The notes under the pieces are model-generated. The model searched no databases. It was not told the origin of the DNA and saw nothing but the letters and a program-made list of their open reading frames with translations. The position numbers and the translations under genes were made by a program. This document shows positions 26,145 to 33,562 of a stretch of 64,000 nt of DNA, piece after piece. The stretch is from Austwickia sp. (lineage in GTDB: Bacteria > Actinomycetota > Actinomycetes > Actinomycetales > Dermatophilaceae): the NCBI GenBank assembly GCA_016699675.1, contig CP064985.1, positions 1,922,001 through 1,986,000 of the forward strand. Reading direction: 5' to 3'. Numbering within the stretch: position 1 is the first letter of the stretch; every line of letters starts with the position of its first letter.

Positions 26145-26567
26145 ATGTCGACCTACGGACTGTCCCCCCTGCTGCGCGCGGCGTCCGCCGCTCTTGGCGC
26201 ACCGGTGTCCGGCGACCTGCGCTGGCTGTACGCCGGACCGCACGACCTGGACGCCCTCACCAGCTCCGACCGCGACCTGATCGCCGTCGTGACGGGTGAG
26301 CTGTTCCCCGAGCACGTCGAGGGCGTCGGTGTCCGGGTGAGCTTCTTCGCCCTGCAGATCGCGTTGGACCGCATCGCCGGGCCGCTGCGCGACGGCGAGG
26401 ACGCGAGCATCGAATACATGGAGCGCGTTTACACGACGTACGAGGACAACTGCCCGGAGGGCAATCCCTTCTCCGGTGAGCTGCTCGACCTGGCGCTGGC
26501 GTACCTCGTCGGCAAGGACCTCGCCCGGCAGGACGCGGAGGCGCGCGACGACTCGCTCGTCGCCTGA
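26145..26567 (+). CDS. Hypothetical acidic protein behind a structured leader
   Basis: 140 residues, strongly acidic, soluble, not recognised. It begins STYGLSPLLRAASAALGAPV, has a helical core (DLIAVVTGELFPEHVEGV; FFALQIALDRIAGPL), a single Cys (DNCPEG, near residue 103) and ends DSLVA. A very good ribosome-binding site (AGAAGGAG) precedes ATG 26145 and a strong hairpin follows the stop. The gene therefore looks like a monocistronic, well-expressed unit with its own control, which is unusual in this crowded neighbourhood. The ending with small hydrophobic residues (LVA) is degradation-tag-like, but this may be chance. Confidence 0.75.
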   Translation: MSTYGLSPLLRAASAALGAPVSGDLRWLYAGPHDLDALTSSDRDLIAVVTGELFPEHVEGVGVRVSFFALQIALDRIAGPLRDGEDASIEYMERVYTTYEDNCPEGNPFSGELLDLALAYLVGKDLARQDAEARDDSLVA

Positions 26568-26582
26568 GCTGACCCTTTGACC

Positions 26583-26623
26583 GCGGCGCCGGGTGTCCAC
26601 TCGGGGGGTACACCCGGCGCCGC
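26583..26623 (+). terminator. Strong hairpin terminator
   Basis: 14-bp perfect stem GCGGCGCCGGGTGT (26583-26596) / ACACCCGGCGCCGC (26610-26623), 13-base loop, 16 bases after the stop of the gene at 26145-26567. No clear T-run. It sits between convergent genes and may stop both strands. A second small palindrome, GAGTCAGCCTGACTC, lies at 26661-26675. Confidence 0.75.
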
Positions 26624-26718
26624 CGCATGTCCCGCGGCAGGCGCCTTCGGCCAGTCTGGTTGAGTCAGCCTGACTCGCTGAACCTGGCTCGTTCAGTCGG
26701 TCGCTCGGTGGGGCTCGC

Positions 26719-27318
26719 TCAGTCGGGTTCGACCACCACGACGTGGACGCGTCGAACCCCGAGAACCGACCGCGCGATCGCATTCGCCACGTCGCGCTCC
26801 ATGGCGTTGCCGACGCCGGCCACCTCGACCACGCCGTGCTGCACCGTGATGTGCCAGTGGTCCTGCCCATAGTCGTGGAACGCGGCCACCAGGTCGTCGC
26901 GCAGGTCGTCGTCGGTGCGCCACAGCGCGCGGACGACGTCGCTGCGGCTGACCACCCCGACGAGCTTGCCCGCGCGCACGACGGGGAGGCTCTTGAACGA
27001 CGTCGTGATGAACAGGTCGATGAGGTCGGAGACGTCGGCGCCCTCGGTGGTGGTGCGCGGATCCCGCGTCATGATCTCGCCGATGCTCTTGGGCAGTGGC
27101 GGTCCCTCGTGCAGGGGCGTCGCGTGGGCCCGGGTGTCCGGCTCGACCGCGCGACGAAGCAGATCCACCTCCGAGAGCACGCCGATCACGTGGTGCTCGT
27201 CGTCCACCACCGGGATCGCGGTGATCTTGCGTTCCGCGAGTAGTCGAAGCGCCCCGTCAAGCTCGTCGCCCTCGTGGACGCTGTAAGCCGGCGCGGTCAT
27301 GATCTCGCGGACGAGCAT
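26719..27318 (-). CDS. CBS-pair protein with C-terminal BON-like domain
   Basis: 199 residues. Two CBS domains: the first from MLVREIMTAPAYSV to VIGVLSEVDLLRRAV, the second from IGEIMTRDPRTT to LVGVVSRSDVVRALW. CBS pairs bind adenosine nucleotides and act as energy sensors. The last 70 residues (LVAAFHDYGQDHWHITVQ; GVVEVAGVGNAMERDVANAI; VRRVHVVVVEPD) have the alternating strand/helix pattern of a BON domain, a combination common in actinobacterial stress proteins. Cytosolic, no catalytic domain. It lies alone, with a terminator-like hairpin beyond its end and a regulator gene upstream on the same strand. Confidence 0.88.
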   Translation of the reverse strand: MLVREIMTAPAYSVHEGDELDGALRLLAERKITAIPVVDDEHHVIGVLSEVDLLRRAVEPDTRAHATPLHEGPPLPKSIGEIMTRDPRTTTEGADVSDLIDLFITTSFKSLPVVRAGKLVGVVSRSDVVRALWRTDDDLRDDLVAAFHDYGQDHWHITVQHGVVEVAGVGNAMERDVANAIARSVLGVRRVHVVVVEPD

Positions 27319-27424
27319 CAGGGACTCTCCTGGATCGGGGAAGAGGTGGTCGCTGTCGGGCCCAGTGTGTCAGGTCGCCACCCGTCGCGTCAGCGGGTGT
27401 TTCGACGAAGACGGCGGCCGGGCC

Positions 27425-28216
27425 TCAGGGGGCCGCGGGCGGGCCGGCCGCGTCGTCCCGAGAGGCCGTCCGCCGCTTCCGCCGAGACGGCTCGGGCGCG
27501 GGCGGCACCGGCGGACCGGCGCCGGGATCCGGGGGAAACTCGATCAGACAGCAGCCGGGTAGGGCGAACGGCGTCAGCCGCATGGCGCGCTCCGCGACCC
27601 CGTGCGCCTGGTAGATCCCGGTGAGGACGCCCTGGTGCAGCGAACACACCACGTCGGTGTGGACCCGCGCGACGTCCAACAGCGGGCACTGGCGCAGCCG
27701 GATCGTGCCGTCCGCGGCGTCGACCGGATCGAAGTGGTGCCGGACCAGGATCTCCCGGGTGGCGACCTCAGCCGCGGCCGCTCCTTCGCCCGTGGGGGTG
27801 ACCAGCCCCAGCCCCCGCCGGACGCCGGCGGCCTGGCCCCACGCCTTCGGGTCCTCCTGGGTCGCCTCGATCTCGAGGGCGAACGCGGTGGCCAGGACGG
27901 CGTATTCACGCACCTGCGGGCGGCGCGCATCGAGCGGCTCGGCCTGGTACAGAATGGCGGGCCGGCCCCGGCCGCGCGCCGGGGCGGTGGTGCGCGTGAC
28001 CAGGCCCGCCCGGATCAGCGCGTCGAGGTGCTCCCGAACTGTGTTCGGATGCTGATCACAGGCGTCGGCGAGATCGGCGACGGTGGTCGGGTGGGCGAAT
28101 TGCCCAAGCTTCTCGAGCACGAACGCCCGGGGCACGGACAAATGGGTCAACGGATCCCGGCGCGGCGTGGCCGGGCGCGGCCCGAGCGTGGTGTCAATGG
28201 CGGGTGCAGCGCTCAC
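27425..28216 (-). CDS. Winged-helix regulator with C-terminal cysteine cluster
   Basis: 263 residues from GTG 28216 (AGGGGGT upstream). The N-terminal 80 residues are a winged helix (VADLADACDQHPNTVREHLD; RAGLVTRTTAPARGRGRP with the wing). The C-terminal half has the pattern of SufR-type and related sensors in which Cys residues can hold an Fe-S cluster: CPLLDVARVHTDVVC, then SLHQGVLTGIYQAHG, then LPGCCLIEF. A redox, iron or NO signal is therefore likely (inference). It is divergent from the DUF2249 gene at 28354 across 137 bases and probably controls it and itself. The C-terminal tail is Pro/Arg-rich. An upstream in-frame ATG at 28285 is rejected because it would cover the AT-rich promoter region. 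Confidence 0.82.
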   Translation of the reverse strand: MSAAPAIDTTLGPRPATPRRDPLTHLSVPRAFVLEKLGQFAHPTTVADLADACDQHPNTVREHLDALIRAGLVTRTTAPARGRGRPAILYQAEPLDARRPQVREYAVLATAFALEIEATQEDPKAWGQAAGVRRGLGLVTPTGEGAAAAEVATREILVRHHFDPVDAADGTIRLRQCPLLDVARVHTDVVCSLHQGVLTGIYQAHGVAERAMRLTPFALPGCCLIEFPPDPGAGPPVPPAPEPSRRKRRTASRDDAAGPPAAP

Positions 28217-28353
28217 GAGTCCCGACCCCCTTTTTTCACGGGAACACTCTAGGATATTTTTGGTGGGCCCGTCCAGGGGCCTCACCAGGAGGGGGGTACG
28301 ATCTGGCGTGCGGCTCGCCCCCGACGTAATCGCCTCCGTGAAGGGATATCACG
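28217..28353. promoter_or_regulatory. Divergent promoter region, AT-rich centre
   Basis: 137 bases between the Cys-rich regulator and the DUF2249 gene. The centre, CTAGGATATTTTTGG (28249-28263), is markedly AT-rich for this genome and is the likely site of -10 boxes (TAGGAT for the plus strand) and of regulator binding. A poly-T run CCCTTTTTTCACG (28229-28241) lies before it. A clear long inverted repeat was not seen. Confidence 0.5.
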
Positions 28354-28773
28354 ATGACGGACTCCGTAGCCCCCGTGACAAATGACTCCTCGGACACACC
28401 GCCGTCCGAGATGACTGCCGTGAACGGCGAGGGCAGCGCAACAGGCGAGGTCACGGCGACGGGCGAGTCGTGCGGCACCGTCCCCGGCTGCGACGGACAC
28501 GGCGGCTGCGGGGGCCATGGCGGAGGCTCGTGCGGCCACGCAGCCACCGGCACGCCGATGCTTGACGCCCGCACCATCGACCCCGTGATCAGGCAGTCTG
28601 CGATCTTCGGCGTCCTGGTGGGGCTCCCGCCGGCCGGCTCCGTGACCATCGTCACGCACGAGGACCCGGCCCCGATCGCGGACCTTTTGCACGAGCGACT
28701 TCCAGGGGAATACCAGGTCAGCACCGAGACCTCCGACGACGACGCCTACCGGGTGACCTTCGCCCGCGCGTGA
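28354..28773 (+). CDS. DUF2249 protein with Cys/His/Gly-rich metal motif
   Basis: 139 residues. After a Ser/Thr/Glu-rich N-terminus comes a dense segment of Cys, His and Gly (residues about 43-65: CGTVPGCDGHGGCGGHGGG, then SCGHAA) with four Cys and four His in 23 residues, a plausible soft-metal or Fe-binding site. The C-terminal 75 residues match the small TusA/SirA-like alpha/beta fold of DUF2249 (MLDARTIDPVIRQSAIFGVL; GSVTIVTHEDPAPIADLLHE; YRVTFARA). DUF2249 proteins are often linked to nitrogen-oxide or redox metabolism, though none has a settled role known to me. GAAGGG eight bases upstream of ATG 28354. Divergent from a Cys-rich regulator, which fits a metal- or NO-responsive pair. Confidence 0.82.
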   Translation: MTDSVAPVTNDSSDTPPSEMTAVNGEGSATGEVTATGESCGTVPGCDGHGGCGGHGGGSCGHAATGTPMLDARTIDPVIRQSAIFGVLVGLPPAGSVTIVTHEDPAPIADLLHERLPGEYQVSTETSDDDAYRVTFARA

Positions 28774-28825
28774 GCCCGCACCTCACGACTCGGTAAGGGC
28801 GGGGCGAGGAACCGGTTCGATCCCC

Positions 28826-29446
28826 TCAGGGCAACAGGCCCCGATCGCGGGCGGCCGTGACCGCCGCCGTACGGTTGTCCACCCCGAGCTTCTCGAAGAC
28901 GTGCACGAGGTGGGTCTTCACCGTCGCCTCGGAGATGAACAGCGTGCGGGCGATCGCCCGGTTCGCCTTGCCCTCGGCGACCGCGCGCAGCACGTCCAGC
29001 TCCCGGTCGGACAGGGCCGCCGGCGGCTTGCGTAGCGCGGTGACCAGCCGCTCGGCCACGCTGGGCGCGAGGACGGTCTCGCCGCGGGCGGCGGCCTCCA
29101 CCGCGCCGAGGATGGCCTCGAGCGGGGCGTCCTTGAGGAGGTACCCGGCGGCGCCGGCCTCGACGGCGCGAATGATGTCGGCGTCGGTGTCGTACGTCGT
29201 GAGGATGAGCACCGCCGGCGGCTCCGGCAACTCGAGCAAGCGCGCGGTGGCGGTCACCCCGTCGATGCCGGGCCCCAGCCTCAGGTCCATGAGCACCACA
29301 TCGGGGCGAGCGGCCGGCACGTAGGCCAGGGCCTCCTCGCCCGAGGCCGCCTGGCCGACGACGTAGACCCGGTCCCCGGCGAGCAGCGCGGCGAGCCCGG
29401 CGCGCACCACCGGGTGGTCGTCCACGAGGAACACCCGCGGCGTCAT
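28826..29446 (-). CDS. NarL/FixJ-family response regulator
   Basis: 206 residues. The receiver domain has the acidic pocket FLVDDHPVVRAG, phosphoacceptor Asp54 (VVLMDLRLG), Thr in VLILTTYDT and Lys in GYLLKDAP. The C-terminal LuxR-type helix-turn-helix is LSDRELDVLRAVAEGKANRAIARTLFISEATVKTHL. It partners the histidine kinase whose stop overlaps its ATG (ATGA). The likely target is the operon itself, including the MMPL transporter. Last gene of mmpL-HK-RR. Confidence 0.95.
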   Translation of the reverse strand: MTPRVFLVDDHPVVRAGLAALLAGDRVYVVGQAASGEEALAYVPAARPDVVLMDLRLGPGIDGVTATARLLELPEPPAVLILTTYDTDADIIRAVEAGAAGYLLKDAPLEAILGAVEAAARGETVLAPSVAERLVTALRKPPAALSDRELDVLRAVAEGKANRAIARTLFISEATVKTHLVHVFEKLGVDNRTAAVTAARDRGLLP

Positions 29447-30831
29447 GCGTCCGCCTTTCCGTCGGCCTCCGGCGAGGGAACCGGCGCGCGAGCCATCGCA
29501 GCAGTCGCCTGGGCGATGGCCCGGGCGGGAGCGGGCAGCGGAATCGTCGCCGAGACCGCGGTCCCGTCGCCGGGCTCGGACTCGATGACCAGCTCGCCGC
29601 GCACGTCGGCGAGCCGGGCGCGCATCGCCGCGAGGCCGAAACCGCTGCCGTCGGCCCGCAGCCGGGCCGGCCCGCGCGGCCGGCCGACCGCGTCGCGCAG
29701 CGTCGCGTCGGGATCGAAGCCCCGCCCGTCGTCCACGACGTCCAGGGTCGTCGCGTCGGGGGCATAGCTCAGTGAGATCCCCACCCGCTGGGCCCCGGCG
29801 TGCTGGCGCACGTTGGCGAGCGCACCCTGCGCGATCCGCAGCAGCACCACGTCGTGTCCGGTCGGCACGTCGAGGGGGGAGCCGTCGACGGACAGCGACG
29901 TCCGCACGCCGGTCTGCGCACCGAAGCGGTCGAGCAATCGCCCCAGGGCCGCGGCCAGCGGGGCTTGATCGAGATCGGCCGGGGCGAGGGCCGCGACCAC
30001 GCGGCGCGCCTCCGCCAGGTTCTCCACCGCGGTGGCCTCGATCTGCGCCAGCACGTCCGGGGTGGCGCCGGCCCCCGACGTACCGTCTCGTCCTTGCCCA
30101 GCCCGGCTGAGCAGGACGATCGAGGAGAAGCCCTGGGCGAGGGTGTCGTGGATGTCGTGGGCGAGCCGGGCGCGTTCGGCGAGCGCGCCGGCCTGCCGCT
30201 GCGCGGCCGCGAGGTCCTCGTTGGCGGCGAGCAGGTCCCGCTGCGCGGCGACGAGCTCGGCGAGCAGGCGGGCTCGCTCGTCCGCCTCGGCGACCACGCG
30301 TTCGTACGTGACCACGGCGCCGACGGCCACCAGGGCGCCGATGACCGGGCCGAGGACCTGACCGGGGCCGCCGGGCGCCGTGCCGGACGTGAGCTGCACC
30401 GCGATGACGACCACCGCCAGCGCGGCCACCGCCGCCCACCCCCACGGGCGGGGGAGCAGGTGCAGCGCCAGGAGATAGAGGGGAAAGGCGACCCAGGAGT
30501 ACTCGGCCGAGGCCACGACCAGGCCGACCCAGAGGGCGACCAGGCCGGCGAACCAGGCGTACCCCGTCCACGCCGGGGCCGCGCCCGCCGCGGCCCGGCG
30601 GCCGAGGGGAATTCCGGCCGCGTACCAGGCGGCCGTAGCCCCCGCGAGCGGCGCCACCGCGGCCGACGGCGCCGCGCCGAGCAGGGCCCGCGCGGTCGCC
30701 ACGACCATGAGGGCGACGAACAGCCCGTGTTGGCCGAGGATGAGCGCCCGCCCCGCGCTCGAGCCGGCGGTGCGGTGCGCTCGCCCAACGCGCTCGGCGC
30801 TCGCCGCCAGGGCCACGGCCGGCTCGGTCAT
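29443..30831 (-). CDS. Sensor histidine kinase (HisKA_3 type)
   Basis: 462 residues from ATG 30831, which overlaps the stop of the MMPL gene (ATGA). The N-terminal half has five or six hydrophobic segments (GLFVALMVVATARALLG; GWAAVAALAVVVIAVQLTSG; VIGALVAVGAVVTYERVV) with short loops, so it probably senses the membrane or an intramembrane ligand. A coiled linker leads to the dimerisation box LAHDIHDTLAQGFSSIVLL (His near residue 222) and an HATPase with VVDDGRGFDPDA and GFGLAAMRARL. Such LiaS/DesK-like kinases often monitor envelope stress or membrane-active drugs, which fits coupling to an MMPL exporter. Ala/Pro-rich C-terminal tail. Confidence 0.93.
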   Translation of the reverse strand: MTEPAVALAASAERVGRAHRTAGSSAGRALILGQHGLFVALMVVATARALLGAAPSAAVAPLAGATAAWYAAGIPLGRRAAAGAAPAWTGYAWFAGLVALWVGLVVASAEYSWVAFPLYLLALHLLPRPWGWAAVAALAVVVIAVQLTSGTAPGGPGQVLGPVIGALVAVGAVVTYERVVAEADERARLLAELVAAQRDLLAANEDLAAAQRQAGALAERARLAHDIHDTLAQGFSSIVLLSRAGQGRDGTSGAGATPDVLAQIEATAVENLAEARRVVAALAPADLDQAPLAAALGRLLDRFGAQTGVRTSLSVDGSPLDVPTGHDVVLLRIAQGALANVRQHAGAQRVGISLSYAPDATTLDVVDDGRGFDPDATLRDAVGRPRGPARLRADGSGFGLAAMRARLADVRGELVIESEPGDGTAVSATIPLPAPARAIAQATAAMARAPVPSPEADGKADA

Positions 30832-33128
30832 TCCCTCACGGTAGCCGTGCCGCCGTCCGCCGCCGCGCCGTCGCTGGTCCGGCTGGTGCCGGTCCGGACG
30901 GCACTGGTCCGGGCGGCGTTGTTCCGGGCGGTGCCGGGCCACCAGATGACGTCGCCGACCAGGGCGAACAGCGCCGGTACGACGACGGTGCGCACCAGCA
31001 GCGTGTCGATGAGCACGCCGAGGCCGACGATGAGGCCCAACTGGCCGAGGACGACCAGCGGCAGCACGCCCAGCGCGGCGAAGACGCCCGCGAGCACGAG
31101 GCCGGCGCTGGTGATGACCCCGCCGGTGGCGGCGACCGCCCGGACGGTGCCCTCGCGGGTGCCCCAGGTCGCCGCCTCGCCGCGGGTCCGATGCGCGAGG
31201 AAGATCGTGTAGTCGATGCCGAGGGCCACGAGGAAGAGGAACGCCAGCAGGGGGAGCTGGGCGTCCAGCCCCGGGAATCCGAACAGGTGGGTGCCGACGT
31301 ACGTCCCCGCGCCCAGCGCCGCCAGCGCACTCGCGACGTTGACCAGGGCTAGGAGCACCGGGGCAACCAGCGCCCGCAGCAGAACGGCCAGGACGACGAG
31401 GACGACCCCGATCACGAGCGGCGCGACCAGGCGCAGGTCGGCGGCGTTCGTGGCGCGGGCATCGAACTCCGTGGCCGTGGGACCCCCGACGAGGGCATCC
31501 GCGCCCGGTACGGCGTGCGTGGCGGCCCGCAGCTCCTCCACCACCCGGAACGACTCCGTGGTATCCGGCGCGGCCGAGCCGACGACGGAGATGCGCACGA
31601 GTCCGGGGTCGGTCGCCGTGGCCGGTGCCGTGGCGACGGGGCTGGCGCGGATGACGCCCGGTACGGCGGCCGCCGCCTGCGTCACCGCCTGGGCCTGGTC
31701 CGCGCGGGCGACGACGACGTGCGGTTGGGATTCGCCGGCGGGGAAGTGCTCGGCGAGGGTCGTGAGGCCCGTGGCGGACTCGGAGGCCACCCGGAACTTC
31801 TCGACCTGGGTGAGGCCGACCCGGGTGCCGAACAGCCCGGTGGCCAAGACGGCGAGCAGCGCCAGGCTCGCGGCGAGGACGACCGCGGGGCGCCGTACGA
31901 CCGTTCGCGCCACGCGGCCGAAGACGCCGGTCGTGGGCGAGTCAGCGGGGTGGGCGGCTACGGCGTCATCGGCGGCGGCGGGGCCGGCATCACCGGCGGC
32001 GGCCGCCCGGGGCACGAACGGCCAGAACGCGCGGCGCCCGATGACCGCGAGGAGCGGGGGGAGCACGAACAGGACGGCCAGTAGGGCGACCACCAGCCCG
32101 ACCGCGCTGGCCAGCCCCAAGCCGCGGGTGGCGGGCAGCGCGGCGAGCCCGAGGGTGAGCAGGGCGAGCACCACGGTGAGGTTGCTGGCGACGATCGCGC
32201 CGGCGGTGCCCCGCCACGCCGTGGCCAGGGCGACCCGGTGGTCCGCCGTACGGCGCAGCTCCTCGCGGTAGCGCGAGATGAGTAGCAGGGCGTAGTTGGC
32301 GCCCGCGCCGAAGACCAGCACGGACAGGATGCCGGCGTCGAACTGCCAGCCGAGCCGGTCCCCGAGTCGCGCGGCCAAGGCCGCGGCGATCTGATCGGCC
32401 GTGCCGACCACGGCCAGGGGAAGCAGCATGAGGATCGGGGAGCGGTAGGTGATCAGCAGCAACAGTCCCACGATCCCGATCGTGGCCAGCAGCAGCCGCA
32501 CGTTCGCGCCCGAGAACGCCCCCGCGATGTCCGCACCGAACGCCGGCCCGCCGGTGATCTGGACCTGCGTGCCGGGGGTCGCGGCGGCCCGGGCTACCGC
32601 GCGGAGCGCCTCGATCCGTTCGCCGGTTGCCGAGTTGGTGTCGGCGGTCACGAGGGGTACGAGCACGGCGGCCGCGTGACCGTCCTGGCTGGGTACCGGT
32701 GGGCGGACCGGCCGGTCGACCTGCGTCCCCAGCCGGGTCGCCAGGGACGTCGCGCCCGCCAGGTCGGCCTGCGTGAGGGCGCCTCCGTCGGTGCGCGTGA
32801 CGACGGCGACGACGGTGCCGACGCCCGCGTCCGGGAACCGTCCCGCTGTGGCGGCCACCCGCGCCGACTCGGCATCCGGGGGGACCGCCGCCGACGTGGT
32901 GCCGTTCGTGGCGCCGCGGAGCAGGCCGAACAGGCCAGCGGTCAGCAGCACCGCGATCGCGAGGGCCACGCACGCGCCGCGGCGGGTGAGGGCCGCGGGG
33001 ACGGTACGGCGGGTGCCGCGCGCGCCGCCGCCGGGGTCGGGAGTCGGCCGGGAAGCCCCGCGCCGGCGTGGGGTGGGAGCCGGAGCAGGGGCGGGTTGTG
33101 CGGAAGGGTCGGTATCGGCCAGCGTCAT
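30828..33128 (-). CDS. MMPL-family RND transporter
   Basis: 766 residues, a typical actinobacterial MMPL protein exporting lipids, siderophores or drugs with proton-motive force. After a Pro/Ala/Arg-rich N-terminus and first helix (ACVALAIAVLLTAGLFGLL) there is an outside domain, then a helix block with the sterol-sensing-like NVRLLLATIGIVGLLLLITY and LSVLVFGAGANYALLLISRY; the same layout repeats in the second half (LLAFLFLVALGIDYTIFLAH with GIDYT). Both halves are intact. ATG 33128. It is the first gene of the three-gene operon with HK and RR, so the sensor system is dosed together with the exporter. Two GAMAP palindromes lie in the upstream spacer. Confidence 0.93.
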   Translation of the reverse strand: MTLADTDPSAQPAPAPAPTPRRRGASRPTPDPGGGARGTRRTVPAALTRRGACVALAIAVLLTAGLFGLLRGATNGTTSAAVPPDAESARVAATAGRFPDAGVGTVVAVVTRTDGGALTQADLAGATSLATRLGTQVDRPVRPPVPSQDGHAAAVLVPLVTADTNSATGERIEALRAVARAAATPGTQVQITGGPAFGADIAGAFSGANVRLLLATIGIVGLLLLITYRSPILMLLPLAVVGTADQIAAALAARLGDRLGWQFDAGILSVLVFGAGANYALLLISRYREELRRTADHRVALATAWRGTAGAIVASNLTVVLALLTLGLAALPATRGLGLASAVGLVVALLAVLFVLPPLLAVIGRRAFWPFVPRAAAAGDAGPAAADDAVAAHPADSPTTGVFGRVARTVVRRPAVVLAASLALLAVLATGLFGTRVGLTQVEKFRVASESATGLTTLAEHFPAGESQPHVVVARADQAQAVTQAAAAVPGVIRASPVATAPATATDPGLVRISVVGSAAPDTTESFRVVEELRAATHAVPGADALVGGPTATEFDARATNAADLRLVAPLVIGVVLVVLAVLLRALVAPVLLALVNVASALAALGAGTYVGTHLFGFPGLDAQLPLLAFLFLVALGIDYTIFLAHRTRGEAATWGTREGTVRAVAATGGVITSAGLVLAGVFAALGVLPLVVLGQLGLIVGLGVLIDTLLVRTVVVPALFALVGDVIWWPGTARNNAARTSAVRTGTSRTSDGAAADGGTATVRE

Positions 33129-33286
33129 GTGTCCAGCACACCCGTTGGGGCGCTTGGGCGCATCGACCGCGTGACCGGGCGGGCATCAACCATTCGATGG
33201 ATAGCGCCGACGGCCGCCCCAGCGGACGTGCCGCCGGCTGAACTCCGCTGGGGTTTCATCAGCTGGGGTTTTCATGCGATGTGGAA

Positions 33287-33361
33287 GATATCCACAGGGC
33301 GACCGCTTACGACCAGCGCGTTTGGTGCCATGGCACCCAAAGCCCTGGTCACGAACGGTCG
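33287..33361. repeat. GAMAP palindromic element, copy 5 (intergenic)
   Basis: GATATCCACAGG at 33287, arm GACCGCTTACGACC, centre GGTGCCATGGCACC, arm GGTCACGAACGGTC ending at 33360. Intergenic, upstream of mmpL. Confidence 0.9.
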
Positions 33362-33426
33362 ATGGCTCGAGGGGTCCGCCGCCCCGGGTGACGTGACCCA
33401 AGCTGGGTTGGTGATCCCGCTGTGGG

Positions 33427-33501
33427 GTTATCCACAAGGCGACCGCTCACGACCAGCGCGTTTGGTGCCATGGCACCCAAAGGCCTGGTCACGAACGGTC
33501 G
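33427..33501. repeat. GAMAP palindromic element, copy 6 (intergenic)
   Basis: GTTATCCACA at 33427, arm GACCGCTCACGACC, centre GGTGCCATGGCACC, arm GGTCACGAACGGTC ending at 33500. Very similar to copy 5 in core and orientation, probably a duplication. Confidence 0.9.
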
Positions 33502-33562
33502 ATCGCCGGACGGGGCCTCGGTTGCCGGGCACTCGACAGGAGTCGGGATTCCCCGGCGGACG

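Larger units (their letters stand above)
33129..33562. other. 434-base spacer with two palindromic elements
   Basis: No gene supported. It separates the mmpL start from the end of the PQQ-repeat gene (both minus), so it must hold the mmpL promoter. GAMAP elements occupy 33287-33361 and 33427-33501 in the same orientation, 140 bases apart (one carries ATATCCACA, the other TTATCCACA). Next to the mmpL start there is a short direct repeat of CTGGGGTTTTCAT type (33248-33276). Confidence 0.75.

Noticed and set aside
33186..33437. 83-codon open frame in the mmpL upstream spacer
   Set aside because: It is made largely of palindromic-element sequence read in a non-GAMAP frame and has no ribosome-binding site or recognisable fold.
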